Source: JBMTVN01 sp046047235
GTDB lineage: Bacteria; Verrucomicrobiota; Verrucomicrobiia; Limisphaerales; JAHDYP01
Direction: 5' to 3'
NCBI GenBank assembly: GCA_046047235.1
Contig: JBJOII010000019.1
Span: 1-64,000 of the forward strand
DNA length: 64,000 nucleotides
Positions 6,198 through 14,823 of the stretch are shown piece after piece. How positions within the stretch are numbered: position 1 is the first letter of the stretch; each line of letters starts with the position of its first letter. The position numbers and the translations under genes are program-made. The notes under the pieces are model-generated. The model saw only the letters and a program-made list of their open reading frames with translations, was not told where the DNA came from and did not search any database.

Positions 6198-8711
6198 ATG
6201 TCCATGCGTGGCGCATCCTTGGACGGACTTGGAACCAGAATCTGTGTTTCGTTTCTCACTTGGCTCCTGGCGGGGGTAGTTCACCTCGTGCAGGCTGCGA
6301 GTCCTGCGGTGGAATTTCCAACGGAGTTTGGGCGATTCACCATCAGCGGGGAAGGGGCGCTAGTCGGGATCCACCTCGGTCAGGGCGGCCGGAACTGGGT
6401 AGCCTCCGGCGAGTCTTCCCCCCTGCTGAGTCTGCGGATAGGTGGTGAGTACCATCCTGCCAACCGTGCAGCCTGGGATCAGGCGCGGGGTCGTCTGGCC
6501 CTTGGTTTTAGCGGCATTGATGCGGAGGTGATTCTTGGGTTAGAGACCAAGCCTAAGCATGTGGTTTTTGAGGTTCTGGAAGTCCGGTCGTCCGGCGCGG
6601 TGGAGTTGGTGTTATGGGGGCCTTATGCGACCTCGATTGGCGATATCGTTGGTGAGACCGTAGGCGTGGTGAGGAATTCTGAGCTGGCGGTGGGGATACA
6701 GGCCCTGAACGCCAAAACCATTGGCGGCTATCCAACGCAGGAGAGTGACGTTGAGGCGGGTTTTGGGGCTGACGATCAAGGCGATTATGCCGACCTCCCG
6801 AAGGAACTCGGAAAGGGGCAATCCTTCCGAGGGACGACGGCCCGGCCTGCGGAGTTTGGCAGCACGTTGCAGGCTTACTGTCGCAACCGCGATCGGGATC
6901 GGGTTATTGCTAACTGGGGCCATGATGCATACGTGGCTCCGGCGCTGGATGATGGCGGGATGATTGGAAGTAAGATCGCGCTGTTTGTCTGTCCGGCGTC
7001 GCAAGTCCTGGTGGTGATCGGGGCCATCGAAGTGGCTGAGGGATTGCCTCATCCGATGCTGGACGGCGTATGGGGTAAAGTGTCGCCGGATGCGACGTGT
7101 TCCTATCTCATTGTCGATTTTGGGGAGGAGACGATTGAGCGGGCGGTGGAGATGACGCGGAGGGCGGGCCTGCGCTATTTGTATCACAGTTCACCGTTTG
7201 AAACTTGGGGACACTTTAAGCTTAAGCCCGGCCTTTTCCCGCGGGGATGGGACAGTTTCAAAGCCTGCGCCGAGATTGCGGCGAAGGCGGGAGTTTGTTT
7301 GGGATTTCACACCCTTTCCAACTTTATTACCCCGAACGATGCTTATGTGACTCCGGTCCCTGATTCGCGGCTGGCAGCCGTTGGTTCAAGCAGGCTTGTC
7401 ACGGAGATCAATGCCAGCCAGACAGAGGTTCCGATCGAGTCACCGCTGTATTTTCAAAAGGCCACCACACTGAACACGGTCAGGATCGGGCATGAGCTGA
7501 TCCGTTACGCCTCGGTTTCGATGGAGGCACCGTGGCGGTTGTTGGAGTGCCAGCGGGGTGCATGGGGAACCAGGGCGGGCAGTCACGCGGCGGGCGATCC
7601 CGTTGCCAAGCTGATGGATCACAGTTACCAGACATTTCTAACCGATGCGGACCTTTCGCAGGAAGTGGCCGGGAACATTGCGCGCTTCTGTAATGAGACC
7701 GGGGCGAGGCAGCTTTCATTTGACGGGCTCGAGGGTAACTGGGCGACGGGGTTGGGTCAGTATGGTCGCACGCTTTTTACTCAAGCCTGGTATGAGGCGT
7801 TGGAACCTGAGCTGCGCGGGCAGGTGATCAACGACGCCAGCAATCCGGGACATTTCAACTGGCACATCTACACGCGGATGAACTGGGGGGAGCCGTGGTA
7901 TGCGGGCTTTCGTGAGAGCCAGACTCTGTATCGGTTTAAGAACCAGTTGTATTTCGAGCGCAACCTGATGCCCCGGATGCTCGGTTGGTTTGCTTTGCGT
8001 CCGGACACGAGCCTGGAGGATGCCGAGTGGTTGTTAGCCCGTGCCGCAGGGTTTGATGCGGGTTTTACTTTGGCAACGAGCCTTGCAAGCACCGCTCAGC
8101 TTGAGGCGGATCCGCATGCTGCGGACGCAGCTCGGGATTTCGGTGCGGTGCCGGCGATTCTGGAAGCCATTCGCCAGTGGGAGACCGCCCGGATGGCACG
8201 GGCCTTCCCGGCTGATCTGAGGGCCGCGTTGTGCGACAACAATCGGGAGTTCCATTTGCAGGCTTCCGGGGAAGGAAGTTGGGACTTGTATGAGTATCAC
8301 CTCCAGAGGCTTTCCTTGGACACGGTGAATGCAGCCCAGGCTGAAACCCGCTTCGGTCACCCCTATCGGAAGCAGCCACTGCAATGGATCATCCGTAATG
8401 TGGGCAAGGATGCGCTAACAGGCCTGAAGCTCATCATGGGTCCGGTGGCAGTTCTGGATATGAAAGAGCAGGCTGTGCCTGCCGGCGGCGCGGTCCGGTA
8501 CGATGGCGGAGAGAAGGCGCTTGTGTGCGATTCAACCTGGCGACCGGTCCACGAGATTGCAGTTCAGCGTGCCGCGGCAGAAGTCGAAGGTGACAACGCC
8601 CGCCTGAGCCTTTCCTGGCAGCCTCAAACCGAGGGAAGCCTCAAGATCGAGTTTCGCACCGTCGGGCCCGCGATACGAATCACCGCGCAGGGCATTCAAA
8701 AGCAGCATTAG
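6198..8711 (+). CDS. Secreted glycosidase-like protein, family not assigned
   Basis: I choose ATG 6198 because it directly precedes a signal peptide (hydrophobic ICVSFLTWLLAGVVHLVQAA); the frame is open further upstream to 6069 but that stretch looks non-coding. The mature protein of about 810 residues has an N-terminal beta-rich part, then a central region reading like a TIM barrel: YLYHSSPFETWGHF, AAKAGVCLGFHTLSNFI, GARQLSFDGLEGNW, GWFALRPD. Acidic residues at barrel-strand ends, especially the DGLE segment, are candidate catalytic positions. The C-terminus is beta-rich again. The layout resembles putative alpha-glycosidases of Verrucomicrobia and Bacteroidetes, but I cannot name a GH family. 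It lies among GH92 and GH32 genes, consistent with glycan breakdown in the periplasm or outside the cell. Confidence 0.7.
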   Translation: MSMRGASLDGLGTRICVSFLTWLLAGVVHLVQAASPAVEFPTEFGRFTISGEGALVGIHLGQGGRNWVASGESSPLLSLRIGGEYHPANRAAWDQARGRLALGFSGIDAEVILGLETKPKHVVFEVLEVRSSGAVELVLWGPYATSIGDIVGETVGVVRNSELAVGIQALNAKTIGGYPTQESDVEAGFGADDQGDYADLPKELGKGQSFRGTTARPAEFGSTLQAYCRNRDRDRVIANWGHDAYVAPALDDGGMIGSKIALFVCPASQVLVVIGAIEVAEGLPHPMLDGVWGKVSPDATCSYLIVDFGEETIERAVEMTRRAGLRYLYHSSPFETWGHFKLKPGLFPRGWDSFKACAEIAAKAGVCLGFHTLSNFITPNDAYVTPVPDSRLAAVGSSRLVTEINASQTEVPIESPLYFQKATTLNTVRIGHELIRYASVSMEAPWRLLECQRGAWGTRAGSHAAGDPVAKLMDHSYQTFLTDADLSQEVAGNIARFCNETGARQLSFDGLEGNWATGLGQYGRTLFTQAWYEALEPELRGQVINDASNPGHFNWHIYTRMNWGEPWYAGFRESQTLYRFKNQLYFERNLMPRMLGWFALRPDTSLEDAEWLLARAAGFDAGFTLATSLASTAQLEADPHAADAARDFGAVPAILEAIRQWETARMARAFPADLRAALCDNNREFHLQASGEGSWDLYEYHLQRLSLDTVNAAQAETRFGHPYRKQPLQWIIRNVGKDALTGLKLIMGPVAVLDMKEQAVPAGGAVRYDGGEKALVCDSTWRPVHEIAVQRAAAEVEGDNARLSLSWQPQTEGSLKIEFRTVGPAIRITAQGIQKQH

Positions 8712-8765
8712 CCACCAAGAATGTAGAGGGATATCGCCTTCACCACTGCCCGGTTTAGCCTGATG

Positions 8766-9005
8766 TGGTGTCACCAAAGCAAGCCGCTGGCGTTCAGTAG
8801 GTTGCGCTAAAGTCAGGGGGTATATTTGGGGCTTACAGCCTGTTTTGAGGGTCGAAAAGAGGTTCTAAGCGGCGGGTGAAAAGGGTGGGCTTTCCCGGTG
8901 GCTTAGATTCGCTTTTGGGCCCCAAAAATCCGCTCTAAGGGCCGATTTGAGCCATCTGAACCGGGTTAAGCTCCTCCTGCCAAGGCACTTGCTCAGGTGA
9001 GACCA
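8766..9005. mobile_element. Non-autonomous MITE-like element (copy C)
   Basis: This 240-bp element has ends TGGTGTCACCA and AGGTGAGACCA (imperfect inverted repeats, 9 of 11 positions) and two internal hairpins (8832-8870 and 8901-8941). It is a near-duplicate of 20067-20305, which it resembles along its whole length. Its ends and hairpins correspond to those of the transposase element at 4676-5624 with the gene deleted. It lies between the convergent 3' ends of the glycosidase-like gene (stop 8711) and GH92 (stop 9009), only a few bases from the latter stop, so it may also act as a bidirectional terminator. The 8 bases GCCTGATG to its left are shared with copy D. Confidence 0.78.
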
Positions 9006-9008
9006 CGT

Positions 9009-11261
9009 TTACAGAGTAGTGAAAGTGTTTGGGGGGAGGTCTTTTTCAGCACTGCCCCATTGGGGATTGGGGTTGGGGCCCATTTCGAACTCGAGCAGGC
9101 CTCCATTTAGGAGGGTCTCGTGCTTCAGCCAGGTCCTGGTGAAGTTTTGCCCGTTGAGTCTGGCGGACTGGATGTAGCGGTTTTCGTGGCTGTTGTTGGC
9201 GGCGCGTACCGTGAAGCTGCGGCCATTAGCGAGGTGGATTGTGGTTTCCGGGAAAAGCGGGCTACCGATCAGGTAGTAGGGCGTTCCGGGGCAGAAGGGG
9301 TAGAACCCGGCTGCATTGAACACATACCACGCGGACATCTGACCGGTGTCTTCATCCCCGATCATGCCGTCCTGGTTATACAGTTCGTCCATGACCCGGC
9401 GGACCGCGTGCTGGGTTTTCCAGGGTTGTCCGACGTGATTGAACAGGTAGAGCACGTGGTGGTCGGGTTCATTGACGTGGGCGTATTGGCCCATGCGTGA
9501 GAACTCGACCTCGCGCATTTCATGGATCATGTGGCCGTAGGTTCCGACGACCGTGGTGCCGGGCTGTTCGAGGAGGTGGTCGAGTCGTTCCGCCATTTTG
9601 GTGCGGCCACCCAGAAGGTCCATCAGGCCGTAGGGATCATGCTGGACCGACCACAACCATTGGACTGCATTGCCCTCTGTGTAGGGGCCGCCCCAGGCGA
9701 GGGGATCGAAGGGTTCCTGCCAGGTTCCGTTTGACAAGCGTCCCCGCATGTAGCCGGTTTGAGGATCCCACACGTTGTTGTAGTTTTTCGCCCGTTGGAA
9801 CATTTGCCGGGCGATGTTCTCTTTCCCGGCGGCCCGGGCCACCACTCCAACGCAGAAATCTCCATAGGCATACTCCAGAGTGCAGGAGGTGGCTGCGTCC
9901 TTACGGATATCGCAGGGGACATAGCCGAGCGCGAGGTATTCCTTCACATAGTCGCGACCCGCCCAGGAGTTGCTTTCCATGGCGTTCTTCAGCGTGGCTT
10001 CGTGGGCATCCTGGATATTGAAGGTGCGCAGTCCCTTGACCCAGGCATCGGCGAAGATGGAGTCGGCGTGGGAGCCGATCATGCAGGGGCGGTTCCCCGG
10101 GCTGGGCCAGGCTGGCAGGCGTCCGCCTTCGCGGTAGGCGTTGAGCCATCCTTCGAGGATCTGGCTGCTCCAGTCGGGGGCGTAGAGCAGGAGGAACGGG
10201 AAGGCGGCACGATAAGTATCCCAGAGGCCATTGTCAGTGAAGAGCGGGCCTTCGAGCACTGTGCCATTGGCGAAGGGGCTGTAGTGTCGGAGTTGGCCCT
10301 TTTCATCGGGTTCGTGAAACATCCGCGGGAACTGGAGTGAGCGATAGAGGGCGGTGTAGAAAGTGGATTGTTGTTCTGGTGAGGCGCCGCGGATCTCGAC
10401 GCGGGCCAACTCCCGGGTCCAGGCTGCTCGCGATTCTTCCGTGGTGGCGGCGAAATCCCACGAGGGTATTTCGTTGCGGAGGTTGCGGGCCGCTTGTTCA
10501 TGGCTGATGAAGGAGGTTCCGATTCGCATGAGTACGGACTGACCTGCGGCGACGGGGTTTAGTTCGGCTGCTGCTGTGGTGGTTTTGTCGTGCACTTCCA
10601 GTTCCAGAGACTTGAACGGTTGCTGGAGTTCCGCGACGAAGAACATGCCGAAGTCGCCGGGGGCACCAAAGGTGACGTGAGTGGCTTTGCCGCGGATCTG
10701 GAGATTTCCGGATTCGGGCGGTACCTCCACGGGCCCTTCACCGTGGAATACGATGGAGGCCTCCCGGGTGGCTGGAAACGTGAATCGAACCATAGCACAG
10801 CGCGGGGTGGGGGTCAGTTCCATCCGGGTTTGGTAGCGGTCGAGATCGACAGCGTAGTAGTAGGGTCGGGCAGACTCCTTCTCGTGGGAGAAACCGGAGG
10901 CGCGCCCCGCTGGTGTTCCTTTCCAGGGGCCGACGACTGGCATGAGGAGGAAGTCTCCGTAATCCCGGATCCAGATGCTGGGCTGATGGGTAGCGCGGAT
11001 CCCTTCGAATTTGTCGTGCTTGAGCTGGTAGAACGGGCTGGCATTGCCGTCGGTTTGCGGAGCCCAGGTGGTCATGCCGAACGGGGCTACAATGGCGGCC
11101 AGAGTATTGCCTCGGGAGAATTGGGCGTCGCCATTGACTCCGGAGAGGGGGTTGACGCAGTCGACCGGGTCACCGGTCAAGGTGGCTTCCCCATATGTGT
11201 TGGAAGTGCAGATGGAGAGCGCAAGGAAGAGGTGGGAGAGGCGGGGGAGAATGAAATGCAT
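9009..11261 (-). CDS. GH92 family alpha-mannosidase, secreted
   Basis: The 750-residue product has a signal peptide (residues 1-24, HLFLALSICTSNTYG). It then has the GH92 N-terminal domain (PLSGVNGDAQFSRGNTLAAIVAPFGMTTWAPQT split by family-typical spacing, THQPSIWIRDYGDF) and the C-terminal (alpha/alpha)6-like catalytic domain. Family landmarks near the end are GDEDTGQMSAWYVFNAAGFYP and GSPLFPETTIHL, the conserved ED pair in GDEDTGQMSAWY contributing calcium and catalytic function in known GH92 enzymes. GH92 enzymes are calcium-dependent exo-alpha-mannosidases. The gene is divergent from the two-component system at 11533 and convergent with the glycosidase-like gene. The start is the ATG at 11261, placed directly before the signal peptide. 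Confidence 0.93.
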   Translation of the reverse strand: MHFILPRLSHLFLALSICTSNTYGEATLTGDPVDCVNPLSGVNGDAQFSRGNTLAAIVAPFGMTTWAPQTDGNASPFYQLKHDKFEGIRATHQPSIWIRDYGDFLLMPVVGPWKGTPAGRASGFSHEKESARPYYYAVDLDRYQTRMELTPTPRCAMVRFTFPATREASIVFHGEGPVEVPPESGNLQIRGKATHVTFGAPGDFGMFFVAELQQPFKSLELEVHDKTTTAAAELNPVAAGQSVLMRIGTSFISHEQAARNLRNEIPSWDFAATTEESRAAWTRELARVEIRGASPEQQSTFYTALYRSLQFPRMFHEPDEKGQLRHYSPFANGTVLEGPLFTDNGLWDTYRAAFPFLLLYAPDWSSQILEGWLNAYREGGRLPAWPSPGNRPCMIGSHADSIFADAWVKGLRTFNIQDAHEATLKNAMESNSWAGRDYVKEYLALGYVPCDIRKDAATSCTLEYAYGDFCVGVVARAAGKENIARQMFQRAKNYNNVWDPQTGYMRGRLSNGTWQEPFDPLAWGGPYTEGNAVQWLWSVQHDPYGLMDLLGGRTKMAERLDHLLEQPGTTVVGTYGHMIHEMREVEFSRMGQYAHVNEPDHHVLYLFNHVGQPWKTQHAVRRVMDELYNQDGMIGDEDTGQMSAWYVFNAAGFYPFCPGTPYYLIGSPLFPETTIHLANGRSFTVRAANNSHENRYIQSARLNGQNFTRTWLKHETLLNGGLLEFEMGPNPNPQWGSAEKDLPPNTFTTL

Positions 11262-11483
11262 AACGGAGGCAGTTGTTTATCCGCGGCGGTCTCGATAGGG
11301 CAAGTGCCGGTTATTGTGCGCAGGGGTTCGAGGATGCGGGAGATTGTGGAGGAGCTGGGGGGCGGGCGACCTCAGCGTAACTGGTCCCCGTGGGGGTATG
11401 CGCCTAGCTACCAATCACTTGCTTTGGCCAGGTGGTGGGGGGCATGGTGAGGCCCGTTAGGCCTTCGGGGCCGGAAGTCACCA

Positions 11484-11498
11484 TGACCTCTGGCACAT
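11484..11498 (+). promoter_or_regulatory. 15-bp motif upstream of the two-component system
   Basis: TGACCTCTGGCACAT lies 34 bases before the kinase start and matches TGACTTCTGGCACAT at 13586-13600, just after the response regulator stop, at 14 of 15 positions in the same orientation. It could be an operator recognised by the NarL-type regulator encoded between the copies. Only the repeat itself is seen; binding is inference. Confidence 0.3.
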
Positions 11499-11532
11499 AG
11501 TCTTTCGGGGGTGCTTTCATACCATCCTGACC

Positions 11533-12921
11533 ATGACTCATTCGGAACAGAGCAGCGCAGCGGGATCGGACGTGTTGCCGTCCGGTTGTGCTGTCGGGGC
11601 CGATGGGGCTGCCGTGGGGGTGGCGGATGCGAGGCTCGGGGGGGTGATGTCCTCCGTGTGGCCGGCCATTGGTTCGGCAGACTCTGAGATGTTGAGACGG
11701 AAGAAGCAGGCGATTCGGGCGGGGCATTTGGCGATGTGCCTGATGGTGGCCTCAGCGATCGGGATTCCGCTGTTGAGGTCGTGGCGGGAGTATCCATCCG
11801 CAGTTGTTTTGGCGCTGTGGGTTGCGGGGGTAGGCTACATGCTTTGGAACCTTTACGGGACGCGGGGCATCGTGAGGCTGGTTTTGTGGGAAGGTGGAAA
11901 TCCTCCGGCGGTTCAGGTTCGAACACCCGCGTGCGGTAATGGGGTTTATTTCATCGTGCAGCTAGTCTTGGCGGGGGTGGTGTATGGACTAGCGAACCGG
12001 GGACAGTTGCCGGATTTGGTGTGGGTTGCGCTGTTACCCCCGGTGGCCTACGCCGTTTTTCTACTCGAGTGGCGTGGCATCGCTGTGGTTTCCCTCCTGA
12101 CCATGGGCACGTTCATATCGTGTGCGGTGTTGTGGCACGGATGGGGGCGGGTTGGGTATACGGCTGTGGCGTTCTCGTTTGCGATCCTGTTCACCCTGGT
12201 TTTCACCTTGCTGGCGGTCCATTCCGAGAGATCCCGTGGGGAGGTGGTGCGGCTGGCGGATGAGTTGGGGCGGGCGAACCATCGATTGCGGGAGTATGCC
12301 GTGCAGGCGGAGGATATGGCCGCAAACCGCGAGCGGAACCGGATTGCGCGCGAGGTGCACGACAGTCTGGGCCATTACCTGACCGTGGTGAACGTGCAGA
12401 TCGAGGCGGCGCTCGGCTTGGATGGAGTGGATCCCGCCCGAGCGCGGGAAGCGCTGGCCAGGGCGCGGGCATTCACCCGGGAGGGGCTGCAGGATATTAG
12501 AGGTTCATTGGCGGCGTTGCGGGCTTCGCCGTTGGAGAACAGGCCCCTGGCGGAGGCTTTCCGCGAACTCGTGGTCGCCTCGATGGATGATCCTGGTGCG
12601 GTGGCGTTGGAGGTTATGGGCAGGCCCCGGGCACTGTCCGCCCCGGCGGAGCTCTCGCTCTTTCGTGCTGCGCAGGAGGGGCTGACGAATGTTCGCAAGC
12701 ATGCGGGGGCCAAGAGTGTTGTGCTTCTGCTCGACTATCGCGATCCCTGCAGGGTGGTTGTCACGGTCAAGGACGATGGGGTGGGCTGCGTTGCTGAAAA
12801 TGCGGAGGGTGGTTTTGGACTGTTGGGATTACGCGAACGGGCCCAACTGCTGCGTGGCAGTCTCGAGGTCAACTCCACTCCTGGGGAAGGCTTTGTGCTA
12901 TCCATGGGGGTGCCGGGGTGA
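11533..12921 (+). CDS. NarL-type sensor histidine kinase (HisKA_3)
   Basis: The N-terminus carries about six membrane spans with short loops (for example AVVLALWVAGVGYMLWNLYG, FSFAILFTLVFTLLAVH) and no obvious extracytoplasmic sensor domain. A linker helix follows, then the HisKA_3 phosphoacceptor motif NRIAREVHDSLGHYL with His276, and a HATPase domain with ANVRKHAGAK-like N-box and the G-boxes DDGVGC and GFGLLGLRERAQLLRG. It should autophosphorylate and pass phosphate to the adjacent regulator, whose GTG start overlaps its stop (GTGA, 12918-12921). The signal is unknown. The first 38 residues are low complexity and no good RBS precedes 11533; ATGs at 11647 or 11689 are possible alternatives. 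Confidence 0.9.
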   Translation: MTHSEQSSAAGSDVLPSGCAVGADGAAVGVADARLGGVMSSVWPAIGSADSEMLRRKKQAIRAGHLAMCLMVASAIGIPLLRSWREYPSAVVLALWVAGVGYMLWNLYGTRGIVRLVLWEGGNPPAVQVRTPACGNGVYFIVQLVLAGVVYGLANRGQLPDLVWVALLPPVAYAVFLLEWRGIAVVSLLTMGTFISCAVLWHGWGRVGYTAVAFSFAILFTLVFTLLAVHSERSRGEVVRLADELGRANHRLREYAVQAEDMAANRERNRIAREVHDSLGHYLTVVNVQIEAALGLDGVDPARAREALARARAFTREGLQDIRGSLAALRASPLENRPLAEAFRELVVASMDDPGAVALEVMGRPRALSAPAELSLFRAAQEGLTNVRKHAGAKSVVLLLDYRDPCRVVVTVKDDGVGCVAENAEGGFGLLGLRERAQLLRGSLEVNSTPGEGFVLSMGVPG

Positions 12922-13574
12922 GTGTCATCCGCATCCTGCTGGTGGACGATCAGGCGATGTTCCGGGAGGGACTGCGGACGGTGCTTTCCCTGCACGAGGA
13001 TTTTGTGATTGTGGGGGAGGCGGAGAACGGGAATGAGGCGGTGCTGGCCGTGGAACATCTTCGGCCGCACGTAGTCCTGATGGACATGCGGATGCCGAGC
13101 TTGGGGGGTGTAGAGGCCACGCGTCGCATTGTGAGGCAGGGGAGCGCATGTCGGGTCATCGTTCTGACGACCTTTGACGATGATGAGGAGGTCTTTGAGG
13201 CGTTGCGTGCAGGCGCGGTGGGGTATTTGCTGAAGGACGCGGGAGTTGATCGGTTGGCTGAGGCGATTCGGGCGACTGCGAGGGGGGAGTCGTTCCTGCA
13301 TCCTTCGATTGCGGCGAAGGTTGTAGCTGAGTTCAACCGGTTATCGCTCGTAAGGAAGCCCGAGATTCAGCTGCGCGGGCAGGAAGCACTTTCGGCACGC
13401 GAGCGTGAGGTTCTGAGGCAACTGGCGGCGGGCAAGTGCAACAAGGAGATTGCCGTGGCATTGATGCTGGCAGAGGGCACAGTGAAGAACCACCTGAGCA
13501 ATATTTTCGGCAAACTGGGGGTATTGGACCGGACCCAGGCGGCGCTGAGGGCACGTGAGCTTGGCCTGGTCTGA
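12918..13574 (+). CDS. NarL/FixJ-family response regulator
   Basis: The 218-residue protein has an N-terminal receiver domain with acidic pair D10-D11, phosphoacceptor D56 (VVLMDMRMPS), the switch Thr in VLTTFDDD and Lys in YLLKDAG. The C-terminal LuxR-type helix-turn-helix reads LSAREREVLRQLAAGKCNKEIA ... GTVKNHLSNIFGKLGV. It is the cognate partner of the upstream kinase, co-translated through a GTGA overlap. The GTG start at 12918 is fixed by that overlap and by the immediate receiver sequence IRILLVDD. Targets are unknown; the divergent GH92 gene and the motif at 11484/13586 are candidates by position only. Confidence 0.93.
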   Translation: MSVIRILLVDDQAMFREGLRTVLSLHEDFVIVGEAENGNEAVLAVEHLRPHVVLMDMRMPSLGGVEATRRIVRQGSACRVIVLTTFDDDEEVFEALRAGAVGYLLKDAGVDRLAEAIRATARGESFLHPSIAAKVVAEFNRLSLVRKPEIQLRGQEALSAREREVLRQLAAGKCNKEIAVALMLAEGTVKNHLSNIFGKLGVLDRTQAALRARELGLV

Positions 13575-13585
13575 ACGGGGGGCAG

Positions 13586-13600
13586 TGACTTCTGGCACAT
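13586..13600 (+). promoter_or_regulatory. 15-bp motif downstream of the response regulator
   Basis: TGACTTCTGGCACAT repeats, with one mismatch, the motif at 11484-11498. It lies 12 bases after the regulator stop codon and 61 bases ahead of the next gene (13661), so it could be an operator for that gene. This is evidence by repetition only. Confidence 0.28.
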
Positions 13601-13634
13601 CCCAGCGGCGGTTCAGTTTGCTACCGTGCTGAAA

Positions 13635-13652
13635 CAGTCCGAAATCGGACTG
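13635..13652. promoter_or_regulatory. Short perfect hairpin before the 13661 gene
   Basis: CAGTCCG and CGGACTG form a 7-bp perfect stem around an AAAT loop (CAGTCCGAAATCGGACTG). No T-run follows, so it is not a standard intrinsic terminator. It ends 8 bases before the ATG at 13661 and covers the place where a ribosome binding site would be, so it could limit translation of that gene. Confidence 0.3.
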
Positions 13653-13660
13653 CCGAATTC

Positions 13661-14194
13661 ATGAGCACGAAGCGATTTCACTGGAGGAGAATTCTGGGAG
13701 TGGTGTCGTCCCTGTTGGTTCTGCTTGGATTGGCGGCGGGTTACGTGGTCCGGAGGAAGTTGCCGCCCGAGTTGATGACCGATATCCGGTCTGGGATTCC
13801 TGCCCGGAACGAGAAAGACCCGGCGAAGAGGCTCAATATCTACTTGGAGAACCGGTATGGCTCGCAGGACGATCCCGCCAACCGCGAGAAGGTGTTTGTG
13901 GACTTTTTCAACCCGGATCACATCGAGGCGATGCAGCTGATGGTGAGGCATTCTCCCGAGGCCATGCGTCAGGAGAGCATCGACGCCATGGCCGATTGGG
14001 TATCTGCCTATCGGGATTCGCTGTCGGACGCGGATCGAGCCCGCCTGAGAGAGCGTTTTGGCACGGACCAAGGCAGAGCGGTGCTGCGTCAAGCCACCGC
14101 AAAGTACAACCAGCAGGACGTCCAGTATCGCGGTCAGACTGCCAACGTGATCTCTGAGTTGTTGAAAACCATTCATTCCCTGGAACATCCATGA
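13661..14194 (+). CDS. Hypothetical membrane-anchored protein
   Basis: The 177-residue protein has a basic N-terminus and one membrane segment (about residues 11-30, LGVVSSLLVLLGLAAGYVV). A hydrophilic, mostly helical domain follows, rich in Arg, Asp and Gln (for example NREKVFVDFFNPDHIEAMQL and ADWVSAYRDSLSDADRARLR). I recognise no family. Its stop overlaps the start of the next gene, a pseudopilin, by ATGA, so the two are probably translated together. A role with that pilin-like protein is plausible but unproven. Confidence 0.75.
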   Translation: MSTKRFHWRRILGVVSSLLVLLGLAAGYVVRRKLPPELMTDIRSGIPARNEKDPAKRLNIYLENRYGSQDDPANREKVFVDFFNPDHIEAMQLMVRHSPEAMRQESIDAMADWVSAYRDSLSDADRARLRERFGTDQGRAVLRQATAKYNQQDVQYRGQTANVISELLKTIHSLEHP

Positions 14195-14799
14195 CGCCGC
14201 GACTTCATTCCATGCCAGTTGAAGCAGAGCCTCGTCATGTCCGCACTCCGGCCTTCACCTTGATAGAACTGCTGGTGGTAATCGCGATCATCGGCATCCT
14301 TGCAGGAATGCTGCTGCCGGCTTTGGGCAAGGCCAAGCAGAGTGCCCAATCCATTGGCTGCATCAGCAATCTCCGCCAGATGGGCATTGCCCTGACTGCA
14401 TACGTGCAGGACAACGAGGATCGGCTTCCGGTTTGCGCGGGTTATTTACCCAGTCACCAGACCAATCTTCCGCCGCTGAGCACGACCTTGTTTCCTGAGC
14501 AATCGACAAACAAGTTGTTCTGGTGTCCCGGCGACAGGAAGCTATTTCGTGAGGAGGGAACGAGTTACGAATGGAACTTCTGGTTGAACGGGGCGCCATA
14601 CTCTGCGCCCCAGTGGGCGTTGATTTACACCAATGAAGCGCGGGTGATTGTGGACAGCCTGTTTGGAGGGCGGGAGGAGACACCCATCACAGGCGATGCG
14701 AATCCGTTTCATGGCGAACGCGGACAGTTTATGGGCAAGAACGCCCTGTATTTTGACGGGCGGGTGGAGAAGGCCCGGCTTCCACCGGCGGTGGAGTAG
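14191..14799 (+). CDS. Type II secretion-like pseudopilin with prepilin N-terminus
   Basis: The 202-residue protein has a class III prepilin leader: a cleavage/methylation site in AFTLIELLVVIAIIGILAGM (leader of about 20 residues), where the Glu at mature position 5 is conserved. After the hydrophobic helix come CISNLRQMGIALTAYVQDNEDRLP and, at the C-terminus, HGERGQ...ALYFDGRVE. This is the pattern of the Verrucomicrobia/Planctomycetes pseudopilin-like families, where a C-terminal His...DG motif recurs. Such proteins occur in many copies in those genomes and most have unknown roles. No other secretion genes are nearby. It is preceded by, and overlaps, the 13661 gene. Confidence 0.88.
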   Translation: MTPRLHSMPVEAEPRHVRTPAFTLIELLVVIAIIGILAGMLLPALGKAKQSAQSIGCISNLRQMGIALTAYVQDNEDRLPVCAGYLPSHQTNLPPLSTTLFPEQSTNKLFWCPGDRKLFREEGTSYEWNFWLNGAPYSAPQWALIYTNEARVIVDSLFGGREETPITGDANPFHGERGQFMGKNALYFDGRVEKARLPPAVE

Positions 14800-14823
14800 T
14801 TGGCGGGTTGCTGTGGTCGACCG

